64,000 nt of DNA from Kitasatospora sp. MAA4. GTDB taxonomy: Bacteria > Actinomycetota > Actinomycetes > Streptomycetales > Streptomycetaceae. The stretch is taken from the NCBI RefSeq assembly GCF_029893355.1, contig NZ_JARZAI010000021.1, positions 62,001 to 126,000 on the forward strand. The letters run 5' to 3'. How positions within the stretch are numbered: position 1 is the first letter of the stretch; the number at the start of each line of letters is the position of its first letter. Shown here one piece after another: positions 60,511 to 64,000 of the stretch. Below the pieces are notes generated by a model that worked only from the letters and a program-made list of their open reading frames with translations, was not told the DNA's origin and did no database searches. A program made the translations under genes and the position numbers.

Positions 60511-61218
60511 ATGTCCAGCCTTCGCACTGTCCGGGCCGCCCGCGCAGGGCTCGCCGCCCTGCTCGCCCTCTCCGGCGCGGCGATCGCCGCACCCGCGACC
60601 GCGGCCACCGCGACGAGCTTCGGAACGGCCCACCACTACGGCAACCCGGCCAACTTCTCGGGCAACAGCACCTGGGGTGGCTACGTCGCCCAGGGCCGCA
60701 ACTTCACCAGCATCTCCGGCTCCTGGACGATGCCGCAGGTCCAGTGCAACACCACCAACGACCTGTTCGCCCCCTGGGTCGGCATCGACGGCTACGGCTC
60801 GCAGACCGTCGAGCAGACCGGCGTGCAGGTGGACTGCTCCAGCGGCTCCCCGGTCTACTCCGGCTGGTACGAGATGTACCCGGCGGGGCCGGTCTACTTC
60901 AGCAACCCGGTGAGCGCCGGCGACAACTTCACCGCCAGCGTGGTCAGTGCCAGCCGGGGGAGCTACACCCTCAAGCTGACGGACAACACCCAGGGCTGGA
61001 CGAAGACCACCACCAAGCGCCTGAACGGCCAGAACGTCAGCGCGGAGGCGGTCATCGAGTCGCCGAGCCAGAGCTACCCGTCGTGGGACAGTCTGAGCTT
61101 CTCCAACATCAAGGTCAACGGCCAGGTCTTCGACAACTACAGCCCGGAGTCCATGGACAGCGGCCCGTACACCGAGACGGCCCTGCAGAACGGCGCCTTC
61201 TCGATCATCCCCGGCTGA
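60511..61218 (+). CDS. secreted G1-family (eqolisin) glutamic endopeptidase
   Basis: 235 residues. A signal peptide (LAALLALSGAAIAAPATA) is followed by a mature beta-sandwich domain. GSWTMPQVQC, APWVGIDGYGSQTVEQTGVQVDC and SAEAVIESPSQ match the Gln and Glu catalytic dyad of family G1, and WGGYV and WYEMYPAGP the conserved strands. A pair of Cys (VQCNTTND and VDCSSG) may form a disulfide. It is an acid-acting extracellular protease. GAGGAG precedes the ATG. A strong terminator follows. Confidence 0.9.
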   Translation: MSSLRTVRAARAGLAALLALSGAAIAAPATAATATSFGTAHHYGNPANFSGNSTWGGYVAQGRNFTSISGSWTMPQVQCNTTNDLFAPWVGIDGYGSQTVEQTGVQVDCSSGSPVYSGWYEMYPAGPVYFSNPVSAGDNFTASVVSASRGSYTLKLTDNTQGWTKTTTKRLNGQNVSAEAVIESPSQSYPSWDSLSFSNIKVNGQVFDNYSPESMDSGPYTETALQNGAFSIIPG

Positions 61219-61238
61219 CCACCGGCTCCCTGAACTGC

Positions 61239-61275
61239 CCGGTGCGCCGCGGGGATTCACCCCGCGGCGCACCGG
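61239..61275. terminator. 16-bp bidirectional terminator between G1 protease and M3 peptidase genes
   Basis: CCGGTGCGCCGCGGGG (61239-61254) pairs perfectly with CCCCGCGGCGCACCGG (61260-61275) around ATTCA. It lies between convergent genes. Confidence 0.85.
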
Positions 61276-61290
61276 TGCACCAGTCTCTCG

Positions 61291-63318
61291 CTAGCCGGCC
61301 AGCCCGCGCCGGGCCAGCAGCGGCATGGTGTCGGGGTCGCGACCGACCACCGCGCGGAACGCGTCCATCGCGTCCACGCTGCCGCCCCGGGCCAGGAGTT
61401 CGCGCCGGAAGATCTCGCCGCTCTCGCGGATGGTCAGCCCGTTGCCGCGGAACCACTCCACCGAGTCGGCGTCCAGCACCTCCGACCAGATGTACGCGTA
61501 GTAGGCCGCGCTGTAGTCGTGGGTGAAGATGTGGTTGAAGTAGGTCGACCGGTAGCGCGGCGGGATCGCGGCGACCGCGAGCCCCGCCTCCTTGAGCGCG
61601 TTGGCCTCGAACTCGGCGGCGTCCGCGATCGGCGCACCGGCCGGGACGGAGTGCCAGGCCCAGTCCAGCAGCGCCGCCGCGAGGTACTCCACGGTCCGGA
61701 AGCCCTGGCCGAAGTTCCCGGCCGCGGCCAGCCGTTCGACCAGCTCGGCCGGGAGCGGCTCGCCCGTCACGTGGTGCTTGGCGAAGTTGGCCCGCACCGC
61801 CGGCCAGCTCGCCCACATCTCGTTGACCTGCGAGGGGAACTCCACGAAGTCCCGCGGCACGGCCGTGCCGGCCAGCAGCGGGTAGCGGACGTCCGAGAAG
61901 AGCCCGTGCAGCGCGTGGCCGAACTCGTGGAACAGGACGGTGACTTCGTCGCCGGTGAGGAGCACCGGCTCGCCGGGCCCGGCGTGGCCGATGTTGAGGT
62001 TGTTGAAGACCACCGGCTTGCGGTCGAACAGCCCGCACTGCCCGACGAGTTCGTCCATCCAGGCGCCCCCGCGCTTGGAGGGGCGGGCGTGCAGGTCGGC
62101 CAGGTAGAGGCCCAGCGGGCTGCCGTCCTCCTCGAAGACCTCGAAGACCCGGGTCTCGGGGTGGTAGCCGACCAGGTCGGTCCGCTCGCTGAAGGTCAGC
62201 CCGTAGACCTGCCCGGCGGCGTGGAACACCCCGTCCCGCAGGACTCGTTCGAGCTCGAAGTAGGGCTGCAGGGCCGCCGCGTCGAGGTCGTACTCGGCCT
62301 TGCGGACCTGCTCGGCGTAGTACGCCCAGTCGTGCGCCCCGAAGTCGGTGACACCGTCCGCGGCGGCGGCCCGGACCAGCCGCTCGGCCTCCCGCTCGGC
62401 GTTGGCGACGGCCGGCGCGACCAGCCGGGCCAGCAGGGCGTCGACCGCCTCGACGGTGCCCGCCGTCTCGTCCGCGACCACGTACGCGGCGTGGCTCGGG
62501 TAGCCGAACAGGGCGGCCCGCTCGGCCCGCAGGCCCGCCAACCGGACGGCGACCGGGCCGTTGGTCCGCTCCGCCCGCCCCAGCGAGGCCGCCATCAGCC
62601 GGCGGCGCACCTCGCGGTCGGTCAGAAAGGCCAGCTCGGGCTGGGCGGAGAAGTTCTTCAGGCTCAGCACGTACTTGCCGGGGTGGCCGAGCTCCCGGGC
62701 GCCGGCGGCCGCGGCGGCGATCGCGCCGGCCGTCAGTCCCGCCAACTCCTCGGCGCTGTCCAGCACCAGCGCGTCGGCCGCGGTCGCCTCGAAGACGTTC
62801 CGCTCGAAGTCGCCGCCGGCGGCCGCGATCTGCGCGTTCAGCTCGCGCAACCGCTGCTGGTCGGCCGCCGGAAGCTGCGCCCCGGCCCGGACGAACCGGT
62901 TGTGGCGGCGCTCCACCAGCCGCAGCGACTCCGGGTCGAGGTCGAGTTCGGCGCGCCGGCGGTACACCGCGTCGATCCGCTCGAAGAGCGCCTGGTCGAG
63001 GTGGACGGCGTCGCGATGCGCGGCCAGCCTGGGCCGGAACTCGGCGTCCAGCGCCTGCACGGCCGGGTTGGTGACCGCGGAGTTCTGGTTGTCGAAGACC
63101 GCCAGCACCCGCCGGAGCAGGCCACCCGAGCGCTCCAACGCGACCACGGTGTTCTCGAAGCTCGCCGGCTCGGGACTGCCGGTGATCTCGGCGATCTCCG
63201 CCAACTGCTCGTCCATGCCCTGTTCGAGGGCCGGCCGGAAGTGCTCTTCACGGATCGCGGCGAAGTCCGGCAGCTGGTACGGCAGTGCGCTGGGCGCGAG
63301 GAAGGGATTTTTCGTCAC
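61291..63318 (-). CDS. M3 family zinc metallopeptidase (oligopeptidase/peptidyl-dipeptidase)
   Basis: 675 residues. The zinc motif HEXXH is in VLFHEFGHALHGLF, with the third ligand Glu in the downstream helix. The N-terminal two thirds are helical (LPDFAAIREEHFRPALEQGMDEQL; ENTVVALERSGGLLRRVLAVFDNQ; LNAQIAAAGGDFERNVFE), as in dipeptidyl carboxypeptidase Dcp or oligopeptidase A. It has no signal, so it degrades peptides in the cytoplasm. The GTG start follows a minus-strand TAGGGT by 6 nt and is probably leaderless. Confidence 0.93.
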   Translation of the reverse strand: MTKNPFLAPSALPYQLPDFAAIREEHFRPALEQGMDEQLAEIAEITGSPEPASFENTVVALERSGGLLRRVLAVFDNQNSAVTNPAVQALDAEFRPRLAAHRDAVHLDQALFERIDAVYRRRAELDLDPESLRLVERRHNRFVRAGAQLPAADQQRLRELNAQIAAAGGDFERNVFEATAADALVLDSAEELAGLTAGAIAAAAAGARELGHPGKYVLSLKNFSAQPELAFLTDREVRRRLMAASLGRAERTNGPVAVRLAGLRAERAALFGYPSHAAYVVADETAGTVEAVDALLARLVAPAVANAEREAERLVRAAAADGVTDFGAHDWAYYAEQVRKAEYDLDAAALQPYFELERVLRDGVFHAAGQVYGLTFSERTDLVGYHPETRVFEVFEEDGSPLGLYLADLHARPSKRGGAWMDELVGQCGLFDRKPVVFNNLNIGHAGPGEPVLLTGDEVTVLFHEFGHALHGLFSDVRYPLLAGTAVPRDFVEFPSQVNEMWASWPAVRANFAKHHVTGEPLPAELVERLAAAGNFGQGFRTVEYLAAALLDWAWHSVPAGAPIADAAEFEANALKEAGLAVAAIPPRYRSTYFNHIFTHDYSAAYYAYIWSEVLDADSVEWFRGNGLTIRESGEIFRRELLARGGSVDAMDAFRAVVGRDPDTMPLLARRGLAG

Positions 63319-63324
63319 CCGCAG

Positions 63325-63330
63325 ACCCTA
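63325..63330 (-). promoter_or_regulatory. -10 element of a leaderless M3 peptidase gene
   Basis: On the minus strand TAGGGT (63325-63330) ends 6 nt from the GTG at 63318, and no ribosome site is found. Confidence 0.55.
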
Positions 63331-63470
63331 CGCGCCGTCATCGCGCCCGACGAGGCCCTCGCGGGCAGAGCCCGTCCGGCTCGGCCTGGCGTCCACTGTC
63401 AGTACCACCGGCTAACGTCGCACCGACCACCCGCATCATCCGTACCGACCCACCCAGGGAGGAGGCCGCC

Positions 63471-64000
63471 ATGGCGCCCCGGATCGCCCTTGTCCCGGAT
63501 GCCCACGGCCCCGGCGGCCGCCTGCAGCGGCTCACCGACGACGGCACGGCGCTCGGCGCCCCGATCACCGTCACCGAGCTGGCCGGCCCGGTGGCCGAGC
63601 TGGAGGCCGCCGACCATCCGCGCTGGGTCTGGGCCGCCACCGAGCCCGCCTACGGCCCGCTGCTGCCCGACCTGCCGGACCGGCTGGGCCGCTGCCACGA
63701 CCTGCGCCTGGTCGAGGCCCTGCTGCTGGCCCACGAGGGCCGCTTCGGCGCGCCCCGCTCGCTCGGCGCCGGCTGGGCCCGGCTGCACGGCCTGCCGGTG
63801 CCGGCCGACCTGCCCGACACCGCCGGCGCCGAGCTCCAGGACACCCTCTTCGCCCCCGACCGGTTGCAGCTCCCGCCCGGCACCGACCCGCTGGCAGCCG
63901 TCCTGGCCGTCCACGCCGACCAGCAGCGACGGCTGGCGGCGATCGAGGACGACGCCGAGCGCTCCCGGTTCCGCCTGCTGGTCGCCGCCGAGTCGGCCGG
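63471..64000 (+). CDS. bifunctional 3'-5' exonuclease/DNA polymerase-like protein (3' end missing)
   Basis: The first 176 residues are in the window and the frame runs off the right edge. RIALVPDAHGPGGRLQRL at the start and HDLRLVEALLLAHEGRFGAPRSLGAGWARL match the start of the actinobacterial family A polymerase-like protein with an N-terminal 3'-5' exonuclease-like domain. AGGGAGGAGG precedes the ATG. The catalytic polymerase motifs are beyond the edge, so activity cannot be judged. Confidence 0.72.
   Translation, partial: MAPRIALVPDAHGPGGRLQRLTDDGTALGAPITVTELAGPVAELEAADHPRWVWAATEPAYGPLLPDLPDRLGRCHDLRLVEALLLAHEGRFGAPRSLGAGWARLHGLPVPADLPDTAGAELQDTLFAPDRLQLPPGTDPLAAVLAVHADQQRRLAAIEDDAERSRFRLLVAAESA

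Overview
The window is very GC-rich DNA with strong third-position GC, GTG starts, GGAGG-type ribosome sites, many ATGA stop/start overlaps and families typical of Streptomycetaceae (PknG operon, Scr1-type HTH/DUF6879 module, LAXTG sortase substrate, SsbB-like protein, EttA). It most likely comes from a Streptomyces or Kitasatospora chromosome. No rRNA, CRISPR array, insertion sequence or phage structural gene was seen. About 59 protein genes and one tRNA are supported; the first (oxygenase) and last (3'-5' exonuclease/DNA polymerase) are cut by the window edges.

Layout. 1-4.2 kb: a one-direction block of iron/2-oxoglutarate oxygenase, MFS exporter, alpha/beta hydrolase and an orphan circularly permuted ATP-grasp ligase, which looks like part of a small-molecule pathway, followed by a convergent ArsR-like regulator. 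4.8-8.1 kb: minus-strand housekeeping genes (Cys-rich membrane protein, DedA, DUF4291, nucleosidase, CtaG-like). 8.4-18.3 kb: a seven-gene operon of GlnX-like sensor, GlnH-like binding protein, coiled-coil protein, PknG-type kinase, PP2C phosphatase, von Willebrand A protein and FHA protein, the actinobacterial amino-acid-sensing phosphorylation pathway; zinc ribbons recur in the kinase, phosphatase and FHA protein. 18.3-21.6 kb: YihY, a VOC protein, a TPR/zinc-finger-like protein and a HAD phosphatase. 21.9-25.0 kb: an accessory regulatory block (small acidic protein, DUF6879, Scr1-type HTH) and a Cys-tailed protein, hairpin and APH-like kinase. 25.0-34.6 kb: small metabolic and regulatory genes (carbonic anhydrase, GlxA, VOC, NUDIX, MocR/AhpD pair, CorA, membrane hydrolase, ABC exporter, globin), many apparently read from leaderless mRNAs. 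34.8-42.1 kb: two giant FtsX-like permeases plus a LolD-like ATPase with an AbrB-like tail.

42.1-48.6 kb: hypothetical protein, thioesterase, EttA, a thioester-forming surface adhesin, an SsbB-like protein with DnaA boxes upstream, and tRNA-Arg(TCT). 48.9-50.6 kb: a DUF262/DUF1524 GmrSD-like defence gene directly after the tRNA. 50.6-53.9 kb: reductive pyrimidine catabolism operon (nitrilase-type amidohydrolase, dihydropyrimidinase, LLM flavin oxidoreductase). 54.0-57.8 kb: NUDIX, enoyl-CoA hydratase, DUF1918, and an acyl-CoA dehydrogenase/TetR pair with palindromic operators. 57.8-61.2 kb: secreted GH5 glycosidase, LuxR-type regulator and secreted G1 glutamic protease. 61.3-64 kb: M3 oligopeptidase and the start of a DNA polymerase-like gene.
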